Origin: Candidatus Dependentiae bacterium
GTDB taxonomy: Bacteria > Babelota > Babeliae > Babelales > Vermiphilaceae
Assembly: GCA_040878395.1 (NCBI GenBank)
Contig: JBBDMI010000003.1
Location: forward strand, 62,001 to 126,000
DNA length: 64,000 nt
Reading direction: 5' to 3'
Program-made: the position numbers and the translations under genes
In this document: in pieces, positions 1 through 8,085 of the stretch
Layout of the letters: each line of letters starts with the position of its first letter
Position numbering within the stretch: position 1 is the stretch's first letter
The notes under the pieces: model-generated
What the model was told of the DNA's origin: nothing
Databases searched by the model: none
What the model saw: the letters and a program-made list of their open reading frames with translations, nothing else

Positions 1-57
1 TGTATTAAGCCACTGGCCTAAGCTACTTTTTGGTTTTGATTTTTCTTTTTTTTTCAT
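1..57 (-). CDS. 5' end of an unrecognised gene, cut by the window edge
   Basis: An ATG on the minus strand at 57 is preceded by an AGGA Shine-Dalgarno-like motif and opens a frame that runs off the left edge without a stop. The 19 visible residues start MKKKEKSKPKSSLGQWLNT: a lysine-rich start followed by a more hydrophobic stretch. This is too little to assign a family. It would be the next minus-strand gene after the small cysteine-rich gene at 206-319. Confidence 0.45.
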   Translation of the reverse strand, partial: MKKKEKSKPKSSLGQWLNT

Positions 58-147
58 TTTTTTTATCCTGTTTTATTTTATTTGGTATAGCTTCGTGTGG
101 GGCTAAATTTTTATCGAAAGTGTTCGATTTAAAGATTTAAATAAGTA

Positions 148-180
148 AGATTCAGCCGGAGACAAGCTCCAGCTGAATCT
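148..180 (-). terminator. Intrinsic terminator-like hairpin after the metallothionein-like gene
   Basis: AGATTCAGC (148-156) pairs with GCTGAATCT (172-180). After one C/A mismatch, GGAG (158-161) pairs with CTCC (167-170) around a five-base loop. The stem is 13 pairs and lies 26 bases beyond the stop of the minus-strand gene at 206-319. The minus-strand sequence after it is only moderately U-rich, so termination is likely but not certain. Confidence 0.6.
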
Positions 181-205
181 GCTAATGTATTAGGCAGGAA
201 CGTGG

Positions 206-319
206 CTATTTACCACAAGATGTACATTCTTGCTTATCACAACCACAGTTGTCCTTGCATCCATCGCCGCAATCACATTTGCAGTGCTTACAGGCTAGAG
301 TAAAATTAAAAGCTTTCAT
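206..319 (-). CDS. Small cysteine-rich, metallothionein-like peptide
   Basis: A 37-residue ORF with an AAGGAG ribosome-binding site seven bases before the ATG and its own strong hairpin downstream. After a short start (MKAFNFTLA) it is almost only C, K, D, G and N, with nine cysteines arranged as CxxCxCxC-x3-C-x3-CxC-x4-CxxC. Dense CxC and CxxC spacing is the hallmark of metallothioneins, cytosolic metal-thiolate proteins that buffer Zn, Cu or Cd. It matches no bacterial SmtA/BmtA pattern that I can recall exactly, so the family call rests on composition and spacing. Metal buffering or copper/zinc stress protection inside a phagocytic host is an inference. Its spacing, RBS and terminator argue that it is a real gene. 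Confidence 0.75.
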   Translation of the reverse strand: MKAFNFTLACKHCKCDCGDGCKDNCGCDKQECTSCGK

Positions 320-551
320 AGTAAGCTCCTTGTTTTTAATTAATTAAATAAAGATTACATAAAGGCTTTCGCCCTCTTCTATCTTAAAAGATAACAAAAT
401 AGTTTTCTATTTGTAAATAATTGCTTGTCTTTTAATTGACTTAAAGGTTTTGCCTTAATATTAAAAACAGGTAATTATAGGTGTTTTTTTAATGTTACTA
501 ACTGATCTATAGTCAAATATTAAAGAGGGTTTTTTTTAGGTGGAAAGGTTT

Positions 552-580
552 TTGACTTTTGTTAACGATTCGGCTATAGT
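552..580 (+). promoter_or_regulatory. Probable sigma70-type promoter of rpmA
   Basis: TTGACT (552-557) and TATAGT (575-580) are separated by 17 bases, about 85 bases before the rpmA start. The rest of the 345-base gap from 320 to 664 is AT-rich; it includes the leader of the minus-strand metallothionein-like gene and shows no ORF. Confidence 0.6.
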
Positions 581-664
581 ATCCCTATATAGAAACAAAT
601 CCAGTATTCAGATTTCTTTTGAAAACTAAATAAATAAAAATAAATAACCTGTAAAGGAATTGCG

Positions 665-922
665 GTGGCAACCAGTAAATCGGGTGGAAGTACCCAGAAT
701 GGAAGAGATAGTCAAAGTAAAAGACTTGGTGTAAAACTTTTTGATGGACAAAAAGTTACAGGTGGCGAAATTATCGTACGTCAACGCGGTACAAGAGTTC
801 ATCCAGGTAAATCTGTAGGTCTTGGTAATGATCATACGCTTTTTGCTAAAGCACCAGGATTTATTAAGTTTCATTATGGTCATAAAGGCCGAAAATACGT
901 TTCAGTTATTCAACACTCATAG
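665..922 (+). CDS. rpmA: 50S ribosomal protein L27
   Basis: 85 residues, the usual L27 length. The sequence shows the typical L27 start ([20 protein letters not shown]), then [27 protein letters not shown] and a VGxGxDHTLFA segment. L27 lies at the peptidyl-transferase centre and its flexible N-terminus contacts tRNA. The start is GTG, set by an AAGGA Shine-Dalgarno six bases upstream and by the conserved N-terminus. L27 usually pairs with L21 (rplU), which is not adjacent here; the next gene is secF. Confidence 0.97.
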   Translation: MATSKSGGSTQNGRDSQSKRLGVKLFDGQKVTGGEIIVRQRGTRVHPGKSVGLGNDHTLFAKAPGFIKFHYGHKGRKYVSVIQHS

Positions 923-1034
923 TTGTTTATTTAAATATATAAAATTTTAATGGACAGAACGTTGAGTGCGTCGTAGAATAAAACTCTGTTATGAAGTTAC
1001 ATTGTACTAAAAAGTCTAGTTGACGGAGAGTCTC

Positions 1035-1931
1035 ATGATTAATATTTTGCAGTATCGCAAATTGAGTGCCATAGTTTCACTTACCATTTTATTAGCAGCC
1101 GGTGTATTGTTTGTGTATCGCATGCAAACACGAGGCTATGCGTTTACTTATAGTGTTGATTTTACAGGTGGAACGCAGATTTTACTTAAATTTAATAAAG
1201 ATACTACAGCTTCAGATATCAACAGTGCTCTCAATGAAGAATGGCCAAATGCTGTTTTACGTCAATTTGAAAAAGACGAATATTTAGTACGTGTGAAAGA
1301 ATTCTCTAATGACCCGCAGGGCTTATCAGCACGCATGGTTGATGCAATAAAAAAAGCTCATCCAGATTATGAAATTACAGTTTTAGAAAATGAAGCTGTT
1401 GGAGCTGGCGTTGGACAAACGCTGCGTTATAAGTCGTTAATGGCGATTTTTTATGCATTATTAGCAATGCTTGGATATATTGCTGTTAGATTTTGGTCGA
1501 TTGGCTTTGCCGTTGGTTCTGTTGTAGCATTAATACATGATGCGCTTATCATGCTGGCAGTGTTCTTGATCTTTGGCCGAGAAATTTCAACTAATGTTAT
1601 TGCAGCTGTTTTAGCCGTATTAGGCTACTCTATTAATGACACGATCGTTATCTATTCTCAAATACGAGAAAATTTAAAAACTTTAAATCGCTCTTCGATT
1701 TATGATATAGTTAATATAAGTTTGAATCAGACTATGCGCCGTACTCTGTTGACCAGTATTTCTACCGGTTTGACTGTTGGGGCAATGTTTGTATTAGGTG
1801 GTGAAGCGTTACGAAGCTTTTCTTTAGCGCTTTTAATAGGTATAGTTTTTGGTACTTATTCATCTATTTTTATTGCAAGTCCGATTGTTATGTTCTTTTA
1901 TAGAAATAAAGATAAAACAGTTTTGCAATAG
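1035..1931 (+). CDS. secF: Protein-export membrane protein SecF
   Basis: SecF with SecD forms the accessory membrane complex that uses the proton gradient to help the SecYEG translocon. The protein has an N-terminal membrane segment, the periplasmic region with the SecF signature YSVDFTGGT near residues 40-48, and a C-terminal five-helix block with the conserved AVLGYSINDTIVIYSQIREN and TSISTGLTV segments. About 298 residues is normal for SecF. I choose the ATG at 1035 with GGAG at 1025-1028 over a TTG at 1020 that lacks a ribosome-binding site. No secD is adjacent; the upstream neighbour is rpmA, so secD must lie elsewhere or be absent. Heavy use of Sec export fits the many signal peptides in this window. 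Confidence 0.95.
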   Translation: MINILQYRKLSAIVSLTILLAAGVLFVYRMQTRGYAFTYSVDFTGGTQILLKFNKDTTASDINSALNEEWPNAVLRQFEKDEYLVRVKEFSNDPQGLSARMVDAIKKAHPDYEITVLENEAVGAGVGQTLRYKSLMAIFYALLAMLGYIAVRFWSIGFAVGSVVALIHDALIMLAVFLIFGREISTNVIAAVLAVLGYSINDTIVIYSQIRENLKTLNRSSIYDIVNISLNQTMRRTLLTSISTGLTVGAMFVLGGEALRSFSLALLIGIVFGTYSSIFIASPIVMFFYRNKDKTVLQ

Positions 1932-2133
1932 ATTAATATCAATTTAAGAATGTATAAAAAAATATTGAATTATTAGATGAGCGTTCAGAAATAGGTTGAC
2001 AGGGGACATAGGTATGTCTTCTTAGGTCCTATTTGAAGAAAAAATTTTGTGTGCGCTTTTATTTTAGTTTAGTATTTTTATCAAAATTATTATTTTTCAA
2101 ATCAATGATCATCATGGTCAAAGGGGGCCATTC

Positions 2134-2181
2134 ATGTCAATTAATTCAGGATTACTTTTTCCTGCGACAAGGAGGCATTAA
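2134..2181 (+). CDS. 15-codon leader ORF overlapping the rho start
   Basis: An ATG with a GGGGG purine tract upstream (2123-2127) encodes [15 protein letters not shown]. Its TAA stop shares one base with the rho ATG (TAATG, 2179-2183). The rho Shine-Dalgarno AAGGAGG lies inside this ORF, so ribosomes translating it would end exactly at the rho start. This arrangement suggests translational coupling or a leader control of rho. E. coli rho also has a short leader ORF, but the sequences are not alike. Confidence 0.5.
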   Translation: MSINSGLLFPATRRH

Positions 2182-3794
2182 TGAAGGTGCGTGAAACGAT
2201 ACCAGTTACGAGCGAATCTACCAAAGATGAGGTGGCTAAGCCATCTACGGAAAAAAATGTGGCTGAAAAAGCTACTAAGCCAAAATTGGTAGCAAAGAAA
2301 CCAAAAGATCCTGCAGTTGTTCCCGTTGCAGAATCATCAAAAAATAAAAAACTATCTACAGAAGTTCCTTCTGTAAGACCGGTCGAACAAGAAGCTGCTC
2401 GACAAGTGTCTGACGAAAAAATAAAAAAAGAAGAACGTAATCAAAGAGTTCATGAAGTTAAAGGTGGAAACAGGCGTCCTGTCCATCAAGCTGATCACCG
2501 TAATAATCAACAAAAGCCGCATCGTTTTGAGTCAAAGAAGCCTGTAGAAGAACGTTCATTTAATGATTTAGTTAATTATGCTCGTCGATTTGGGATTGTT
2601 GGCGCATTGTTAATGCGTAAGCCAGAGTTAGTTGAAAAAATTAAATATTTTGAAGCTCATCCTGATCTTGAAATAGAGGTTGAAGGAGTGCTGGAGCGCT
2701 TGCCGGATGGATTTGGTTTTTTGCGTTCATCAAAATTTGATTATGTTTCAGGTCCGGATGACATTTATGTTTCTCCGTCTCAAATTAGACGCTTTGGTTT
2801 GAAAACTGGTGATACAATAAGTGGTATTATTAGAAAACCAAAAGAAAATGAGAAATATTTTGCGCTTCTGAAGATAAGTAAAGTAAATTATGATGATCCA
2901 TCAAAAATTAGTGACCGCATTCCTTTTGAGCGCTTATCTCCATGGCATCCTACTAAGAAGTTTAATTTAGATTATGATCCAACTGTTATTTCAACACGTA
3001 TTATGGATCTGTTTTCTCCTATAGGTAAAGGACAGCGTGGTTTGATCGTTGCTCCTCCAAAAGTTGGTAAAACAGTATTGTTAAAAGATTTAGCTAAAAG
3101 TCTTATTACTGAGCATCCGGAAGTTCATTTGATTGTTTTGTTGATTGACGAGCGTCCTGAAGAGGTTGCTGATATGAAAAAAACAGTTCAAGGAAGTTCA
3201 GCTGAAGTTATAAGTTCTACTTTTGACGAGCCGCCAGAGCGTCATGTTGCGGTTGCTGATATTGTGCTTGAAAAAGCAAAGCGTATGGTTGAATCAGGCA
3301 AGGATGTGGTTATTCTACTTGATGCTATTACTCGTTTGGCACGTGCATATAATGCAACGGCTCCTGCATCAGGAAAAGTTTTGAGTGGTGGTATCGATGC
3401 TAATGCATTGCAAAAACCAAAACGTTTCTTTGGTGCTGCACGAAACACCGAAGAGGGTGGTTCATTAACCATTATCGGTACGGCACTTGTGGAAACCGGT
3501 TCACGTATGGATGAGGTTATTTACGAAGAATTTAAAGGTACAGGTAATATGGAAATGCATATGACGCGTAAACTTTCCAATCGTCGTATCTATCCTGCAT
3601 TTGATATTTTGCAATCAGGAACACGTCGAGAAGATCTCTTACAGCCTGAAGATATGCTCAATAAAGTATGGGTATTGCAGAAATTCCTATCTACTATGAA
3701 TACTATTGAAGGTATGGAGTTCTTGATTAGTAAAATGAAAAAAACTAAAACAAATCAAGAATTTTTAGATGCAATCAATAAAAAAGCAAGTTAA
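2181..3794 (+). CDS. rho: Transcription termination factor Rho
   Basis: Hexameric RNA helicase that terminates transcription at C-rich unstructured RNA. After an added N-terminal region of about 115 residues rich in K, E, P and R, the canonical parts follow: the N-terminal helical domain ([14 protein letters not shown]), the RNA-binding cold-shock-like fold (LPDGFGFLR), the Walker A motif APPKVGKT at 291-298, Walker B ([15 protein letters not shown]), the Q-loop/R-loop region ([21 protein letters not shown]) and the [21 protein letters not shown] segment. 537 residues is longer than E. coli Rho (419) because of the charged extension, a common feature in other phyla. The start has a strong AAGGAGG site and overlaps the small leader ORF. 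Confidence 0.97.
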   Translation: MKVRETIPVTSESTKDEVAKPSTEKNVAEKATKPKLVAKKPKDPAVVPVAESSKNKKLSTEVPSVRPVEQEAARQVSDEKIKKEERNQRVHEVKGGNRRPVHQADHRNNQQKPHRFESKKPVEERSFNDLVNYARRFGIVGALLMRKPELVEKIKYFEAHPDLEIEVEGVLERLPDGFGFLRSSKFDYVSGPDDIYVSPSQIRRFGLKTGDTISGIIRKPKENEKYFALLKISKVNYDDPSKISDRIPFERLSPWHPTKKFNLDYDPTVISTRIMDLFSPIGKGQRGLIVAPPKVGKTVLLKDLAKSLITEHPEVHLIVLLIDERPEEVADMKKTVQGSSAEVISSTFDEPPERHVAVADIVLEKAKRMVESGKDVVILLDAITRLARAYNATAPASGKVLSGGIDANALQKPKRFFGAARNTEEGGSLTIIGTALVETGSRMDEVIYEEFKGTGNMEMHMTRKLSNRRIYPAFDILQSGTRREDLLQPEDMLNKVWVLQKFLSTMNTIEGMEFLISKMKKTKTNQEFLDAINKKAS

Positions 3795-3814
3795 TTGATT
3801 GTAGAATTAGATAT

Positions 3815-3846
3815 AAAAAAGGCTCGCAATTTTGCGAGCCTTTTTG
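3815..3846. terminator. Bidirectional intrinsic terminator between rho and the next gene
   Basis: GGCTCGCAA (3821-3829) pairs with TTGCGAGCC (3832-3840), flanked by A6 on the left and T6 on the right. It can end rho (+) and the convergent minus-strand gene at 3868-4419. Confidence 0.9.
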
Positions 3847-3867
3847 CTTTGAGATGTTTTTTTTTGG

Positions 3868-4419
3868 CTAGTGTAACCAGTAATTGCCTAAAAGTGCAGC
3901 AGCAGCTATAAATGTGGTGCCAATAGTAGCCATCACTGTTTCTTTGCTTTTTAATTCACCGGAGTGTTCTTTTAGGTTTTGATAAGAAAGCAATGCGCCC
4001 AATCCGGTAATAACAGAGCAAAAGAATCCTTTGAATATATGAGCGGTTGAGGATTTAATTGACTCTCTAACTTCGTCACCGAGCCTTTTTGGTGTAGCAT
4101 CTATGGTTATTTTTAATGGCTGTACAATTTCTGTTGATAGTTGTGTAATGCGTTTCTTTGAAAGTGTATCAAGTTGTCCCACTGTGGTTTCTAATGTCTG
4201 TTCAGTTTGGTGTAGTGCTTGTATTATAGGGCGAGAGATCATAGTTGCTTGGTCAAGTTGTTTATCTTGTCCTTCTTTTTTTTGTTTTCTTTCATTTGCG
4301 TTTTGCATTGCTTGAGCCATTTCTTTTCCTTTACCCGGTGGTAAATTTAAACCGCTAAACATTGCATGATTAACTGTATAGATAAAGCATACTAAAGATA
4401 AAATATAGATTCTTTTCAT
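3868..4419 (-). CDS. Secreted or membrane-anchored helical protein of unknown function
   Basis: 183 residues. It has a signal peptide (MKRIYILSLVCFIYTVNHA), a K/Q/E-rich helical region, then a long amphipathic stretch at about 55-130 with many T, Q, L and S that looks like a coiled coil. Two hydrophobic segments follow near the C-terminus (about 131-147 and 163-180). The order signal peptide, helical stalk and C-terminal membrane hairpin suggests an envelope-anchored protein. I do not recognise a family. AAGGAA lies eight bases before the ATG. It converges on rho and shares its terminator. Confidence 0.7.
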   Translation of the reverse strand: MKRIYILSLVCFIYTVNHAMFSGLNLPPGKGKEMAQAMQNANERKQKKEGQDKQLDQATMISRPIIQALHQTEQTLETTVGQLDTLSKKRITQLSTEIVQPLKITIDATPKRLGDEVRESIKSSTAHIFKGFFCSVITGLGALLSYQNLKEHSGELKSKETVMATIGTTFIAAAALLGNYWLH

Positions 4420-4620
4420 GAATAATTTCCTTATTATGTGATTTCGGTATTATATATTGTGTATACAATTATAAACTATGTTAAGTTAATGAAAATAGGT
4501 GTATTTGCTGTTTATTTTTTAAAAAAAAGTTAGAGTTTTTTATTAACTTTCGATGTAAATAGTACTTTATTTTAATGTAAAATTAAATGTTAAAAAAAAT
4601 GTTTTCTTGGAAATAAGTAT

Positions 4621-4651
4621 ATCCCTTATGTATGATATATACAAAAGGGAT
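4621..4651 (+). promoter_or_regulatory. Dyad element before the secreted-protein cluster
   Basis: ATCCCTT (4621-4627) and AAGGGAT (4645-4651) form an inverted repeat around an AT-rich spacer containing a near palindrome. It lies 22 bases before the first gene of the 4.7-11.2 kb secreted cluster. It could be an operator or a leader hairpin. No clear ribosome-binding site precedes that gene. Confidence 0.35.
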
Positions 4652-4673
4652 TATAAAATAAAAAGTAGATACA

Positions 4674-5669
4674 ATGAAAAAAAAGACGATTCCGTTATCA
4701 TTATTATGTGTGTTGTTTTATTCAAATGCACTGTTGTGTGCTGATCCTTTGGCGATTCAAGTATTGGATTCTGATGCGGAACGTCAATTGATGATGATAG
4801 ATGTGCGCAAGGAAATTGCCTCAGGCGCTCAGATTCATCAAGCTCTTTCATCTGGTAAGGATAGTCAGATAGTTCAATTTCAAGATAATTATCCGGAAAG
4901 TATTAGGTCATTTGTTTGGTGGGTATATGCAAAGGGCCAAAAAAAGTTTTCTGAAGGAACATTTGTTGTTCAAGATACGCCAACTTTTTCAATTCTTACT
5001 TTCCTAAAGAGTTGCCCGGGAGTTTATGAGCGTTGTTCTACGCATTTTAAGTATAATGTAGAAAAAGAGCCACAGTTTGGTTTTGATATTGCTGACTTGC
5101 CAACTCAAACAACAAAGCGAACCATTTTATTTGGTAAGGCCGGTAAAGATATAAAAAAGCAAGCTGATCTGATTTTTATTAAGCCGGAAAGTTGGGGTAC
5201 TGCAACATGGGGGCATTGGATAATGCACTCTTTGCAATTGCCGCTTTGTGTTGCTCGTAAAGTACCTTATTTACAATATCTGGCAGGTACTGATGATGAT
5301 CCGGGATATCAAAAAGAGCGGATACCAAATGATGTATGGTATGAATTTATTGATCTCATAGCTCAAATACAAAGTGTTGTCGCAGAAGAACATAAAGTTA
5401 AAGGTGAAGATTTTATTGCAAATGCGTATCAGCGAGGTATTGCTTATATGATTTCAGTATTAGATGATCTTGTTGTTCTTGATCAAGAAGTTGCATTAAA
5501 GGTATCTCTTTTTATCAAAAAACTTAATGAACGATTTGATCATACAGATAAACGTTATGGTAATGAAGTGGTTATTGTACTTGATGAGGTTCAAGAGATT
5601 TGTCCTGAAGTGATTGAGAAGCTTGCTCAGGAGCATCTTCAGCGATATCCCGTGAAGATTTGTGCATAG
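4674..5669 (+). CDS. Secreted protein with a possible Skp1/POZ-like N-terminal domain
   Basis: 331 residues with a signal peptide ending in NALLCADP. Residues about 26-90 (AIQVLDSDAERQLMMIDVRK, then an S-x-x-I-x-x-x-L segment and an IRSFVWWVY helix) resemble the beta-alpha layout of Skp1/BTB domains, which in eukaryotes recruit ubiquitin-ligase parts. The match is by eye and weak. The rest is mixed alpha/beta with no family I recognise; the C-terminus is helical and acidic. It is the first of six tandem secreted-protein genes, and an inverted repeat that buries the next gene's ribosome-binding site follows its stop. A role as an exported host-directed factor is inference. Confidence 0.7.
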   Translation: MKKKTIPLSLLCVLFYSNALLCADPLAIQVLDSDAERQLMMIDVRKEIASGAQIHQALSSGKDSQIVQFQDNYPESIRSFVWWVYAKGQKKFSEGTFVVQDTPTFSILTFLKSCPGVYERCSTHFKYNVEKEPQFGFDIADLPTQTTKRTILFGKAGKDIKKQADLIFIKPESWGTATWGHWIMHSLQLPLCVARKVPYLQYLAGTDDDPGYQKERIPNDVWYEFIDLIAQIQSVVAEEHKVKGEDFIANAYQRGIAYMISVLDDLVVLDQEVALKVSLFIKKLNERFDHTDKRYGNEVVIVLDEVQEICPEVIEKLAQEHLQRYPVKICA

Positions 5670-5681
5670 TTAATTTCAAGC

Positions 5682-5724
5682 GTATACTCCTTTGTAGTTA
5701 ATTTTACTTACGGAGTATACAATG
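5682..5724 (+). promoter_or_regulatory. Hairpin that buries the ribosome-binding site of the next gene
   Basis: GTATACTCC (5682-5690) is perfectly complementary to GGAGTATAC (5712-5720), which contains the GGAG Shine-Dalgarno and ends one base before the ATG at 5722. The 9-bp stem with a 21-base loop would block ribosome access until melted or displaced. The geometry is that of an RNA thermometer or another translational switch. There is no U-tract, so a terminator is unlikely. Confidence 0.6.
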
Positions 5725-6618
5725 CAAAAAAAGATCTTGTTTTTATATTGTTTTTTATTTTGTACATTTGCTTTTTGTGCAGATCAACAACAAAAAGAAT
5801 TGGCAAGCAAAAGACGCTTGTTTCAAGAGGCTGATGAGCACTATAATCAAGGATTGTTGTGGCAGCAAAGAAATGAGTTAAAAACTGCGGCCTATTGTTT
5901 TACACAAGCAGGGATAAAAAGTAAAGATCATTTGTTGGGTGCTACTGTGCATCTTGCTTATTATCATACGCTTAAACGAACAGATTGTGTGATTGCAGAT
6001 GCAATTATTAAGGCAGCAAAAGCATTTTTTGAAAAAGCTGCTAATGCTCAATCTGCGGCTGAAAAACACCCTCTTTATTGGCCAGAAATTCAAAAATGTT
6101 TTGAGCTTCCTGAAGTTGTGCCTACAAAAAATGGATCAACTAAAAAAAGGAGATCTGCTGAAAAAGGTAAAGAGGCAAAGGATGAGCAAGCGTCACAAAC
6201 ACTACCTAAAAAAATAAAAACTGCTGAAGATTATTATAAGGAAGGGATGGTCTTTCAATCAAAGGGCGATATTCCTGAAGCAGCTAAATGTCTTATTCGA
6301 ACAATGGAGATGAGTTCAAATACTTATGGATTACGTGCCGGGGTCCCATTAGCCTTTTATTTTTGCCAAAATAAAGATGGCGGCGTTATTACCCATTGTC
6401 AAATGCGTTGGATAAAAAGTCATTTACAAAAGCCTAATTATGCAGAGCGTGCGGCAAAGCAGTTTCCTTATTATTGGCCTTCAATTAAACGTTATTTTGA
6501 TGTATATGATAAAAACAGGGTCAAGCGGGCTCCGGATGAAGGAACTTCAGCAGAATTAGAAGAGAATGCAGAAAGACGATTAAAGCGTAAGTGTACGCAA
6601 GCTGATGAAGATGTATAA
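5722..6618 (+). CDS. Secreted protein with two copies of a TPR-like module
   Basis: 298 residues; signal peptide ending in FAFCADQ. The mature part holds two related modules. The first starts ADEHYNQGLLWQQRNELKTA and ends with HPLYWPEIQKCF; the second starts AEDYYKEGMVFQSKGDIPEA and ends with FPYYWPSIKRYF. Each opens like a TPR/Sel1 helix pair and closes with a P-x-YWP-x-I motif. The linker (about 136-170) is highly basic, with KKRRSAEKGK and LPKKIK, and the C-terminus has RRLKRK; these resemble nuclear-localisation signals. TPR-like folds bind other proteins. Function is unknown; a secreted effector is plausible. Its start lies in the SD-burying hairpin described at 5682-5724. Confidence 0.75.
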   Translation: MQKKILFLYCFLFCTFAFCADQQQKELASKRRLFQEADEHYNQGLLWQQRNELKTAAYCFTQAGIKSKDHLLGATVHLAYYHTLKRTDCVIADAIIKAAKAFFEKAANAQSAAEKHPLYWPEIQKCFELPEVVPTKNGSTKKRRSAEKGKEAKDEQASQTLPKKIKTAEDYYKEGMVFQSKGDIPEAAKCLIRTMEMSSNTYGLRAGVPLAFYFCQNKDGGVITHCQMRWIKSHLQKPNYAERAAKQFPYYWPSIKRYFDVYDKNRVKRAPDEGTSAELEENAERRLKRKCTQADEDV

Positions 6619-6654
6619 TATATATGCAATATAGGTGATTATAAAGGTTTTGCT

Positions 6655-7182
6655 ATGTTTTATTTATTATTTTTTTTCTTTTTTTATAGTGAATTAACGG
6701 CTGCTGATCCAGCATCTGCGGATAATGAGTTGAATCGTTTATCTATTGCAACAAGTTTAATGGAATCCGGGCCGTGGTTAACGCGCAATAAAGAACGATT
6801 TATTGGTGGAATGCATTATCTGGGCATTGTGACCGTTTTGCAACAAAAAATCGGGACCAGTTTGAATATGCGTGAACATGTCGACTTATTGGGGCGTATT
6901 TGTGGATATTATCAAGGTGTTGGTTGGGACAGCATTGCGCAAGAAGAGTTATATGAAAAATTACGTGAAGTTGATGTACATGCTAAAATGATGCGACAAT
7001 ATGAAGATCGTTATGATGCACTTATTGCTCGGCCGGTTTTGCAAATGTCTGAAAAAAGGCATTTGCATATAGCCGAAGATCCGCGGGCAGATAAACGAGT
7101 GAGAGGAAATCCAGTGGATGTATTGCCAAATAAGTATACAAATGAAGATGAAGTCATAGCGATGGTGACGACACCAGACTAA
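6655..7182 (+). CDS. Small secreted protein of unknown function
   Basis: 175 residues with a very hydrophobic signal sequence (MFYLLFFFFFYS) and a likely cleavage near LTAADP, the same cleavage context as its neighbours. The mature part is helical: an ESGPWLTRNKERFIGG segment and a REHVDLLGRICGYYQGVG segment precede an acidic and basic C-terminal tail with ADKRVRG. I see no known domain. It sits 36 bases after the preceding gene and 26 before the next, so it is probably co-transcribed with them. Confidence 0.65.
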   Translation: MFYLLFFFFFYSELTAADPASADNELNRLSIATSLMESGPWLTRNKERFIGGMHYLGIVTVLQQKIGTSLNMREHVDLLGRICGYYQGVGWDSIAQEELYEKLREVDVHAKMMRQYEDRYDALIARPVLQMSEKRHLHIAEDPRADKRVRGNPVDVLPNKYTNEDEVIAMVTTPD

Positions 7183-7208
7183 TTATTTATTTTTATAGGA
7201 AAGATGTA

Positions 7209-8027
7209 ATGCTACAGAGGAATAAGTACAGTATAAGCATTTTTTTTTGGATGAATGCTCTTTTTGCTTGTGATCCTAATTCATTAGGGATATTAAAAAT
7301 CTTGCCTAATCATTCAATTCGTATGCCAGAAAAAAATGGTGTAATACAGATTGTAGAAAAAATAAATCTTGAAGATATTGATGTGATTGTGCATGAGCCA
7401 TTTATAGAGGCTGCTCAAGATCGATGGGATAATGGTTTGCCATGGATTTTGGCTGCAGTGTTGAGCTTGAACAATAAAAATGGTCTTTTGTGGCGAACAT
7501 ATTATGATGCATTGGGGCTTAATCGATGGTTACTAAGTGATGAATATGAAATGCGTTATGCAGTTGATCCTCTCAATAGTTTTGAAATCATTACGATTGA
7601 TTATTTAAGTTTAGAATCTAAAGAAAAAGAATTTATTCATTTAGGAACGTTTGATCAATTACGTACTGATGATAAATCGGTTTTGAGATTGTTTTTTAAA
7701 GTGGATGTAGAATCGGATGTTGAGGCGATGGATGAGTTGGGTGTATTTTTGTATAGCGAAAAAAAAGATGTTTCGGGAGCTTATCAGTGGTTCAAAAAAG
7801 GTGCTGAAAAGGGATCCATTTATTCTATGCTCAATATCCTTGATCTTTGTGTGCATCATAGAGATTCGATTGTTTTAAGTGCTGCCGAATGTGCTCATTA
7901 TGTAAGTCAGATCAATAAAAAAGACCATATTGATGAAGTTCATAGTTATAAAATGGGGACAATTCGTCAATATGGTAATGATAGATGGAGTAATATTCGG
8001 TGTCTGTTGAATGGGAATGGTGCCTGA
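7209..8027 (+). CDS. Secreted protein of the local Sel1 family, short form
   Basis: 272 residues, signal sequence ending near FACDP. Residues about 75-165 share the family domain of the next two genes: LPW(I/V)LAA, LWR-x-Y(Y/F)DA, a WLL segment and an I-x-x-IDY-(L/Y/F)-S strand. One recognisable Sel1-like unit follows (DVEAMDELGVFLYSEKKD). The C-terminus is unlike the other members. About 60 bases after its stop, another frame encodes VAAEKRKR-stop, which matches the C-terminal tails of the family, so this gene probably lost its repeat region through deletion or frameshift. It is either a truncated but usable protein or a decaying copy. Confidence 0.75.
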   Translation: MLQRNKYSISIFFWMNALFACDPNSLGILKILPNHSIRMPEKNGVIQIVEKINLEDIDVIVHEPFIEAAQDRWDNGLPWILAAVLSLNNKNGLLWRTYYDALGLNRWLLSDEYEMRYAVDPLNSFEIITIDYLSLESKEKEFIHLGTFDQLRTDDKSVLRLFFKVDVESDVEAMDELGVFLYSEKKDVSGAYQWFKKGAEKGSIYSMLNILDLCVHHRDSIVLSAAECAHYVSQINKKDHIDEVHSYKMGTIRQYGNDRWSNIRCLLNGNGA

Positions 8028-8034
8028 TCTTTAA

Positions 8035-8085
8035 ATGTGCATTTTCGATTCTGGTTTAGTTGCTGCTGAAAAACGGAAGCGTTAA
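8035..8085 (+). pseudogene. Left-over C-terminal tail of a Sel1-family gene
   Basis: The frame ending at 8085 encodes VAAEKRKR and a stop, comparable with VPAAAKVG-stop of the gene at 8283-9890 and VPAKKRARID-stop of the gene at 10098-11189. It is directly followed, as in those genes, by the tsaD-3'-like sequence. It has no start or RBS and is out of frame with the gene ending at 8027. Confidence 0.5.
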
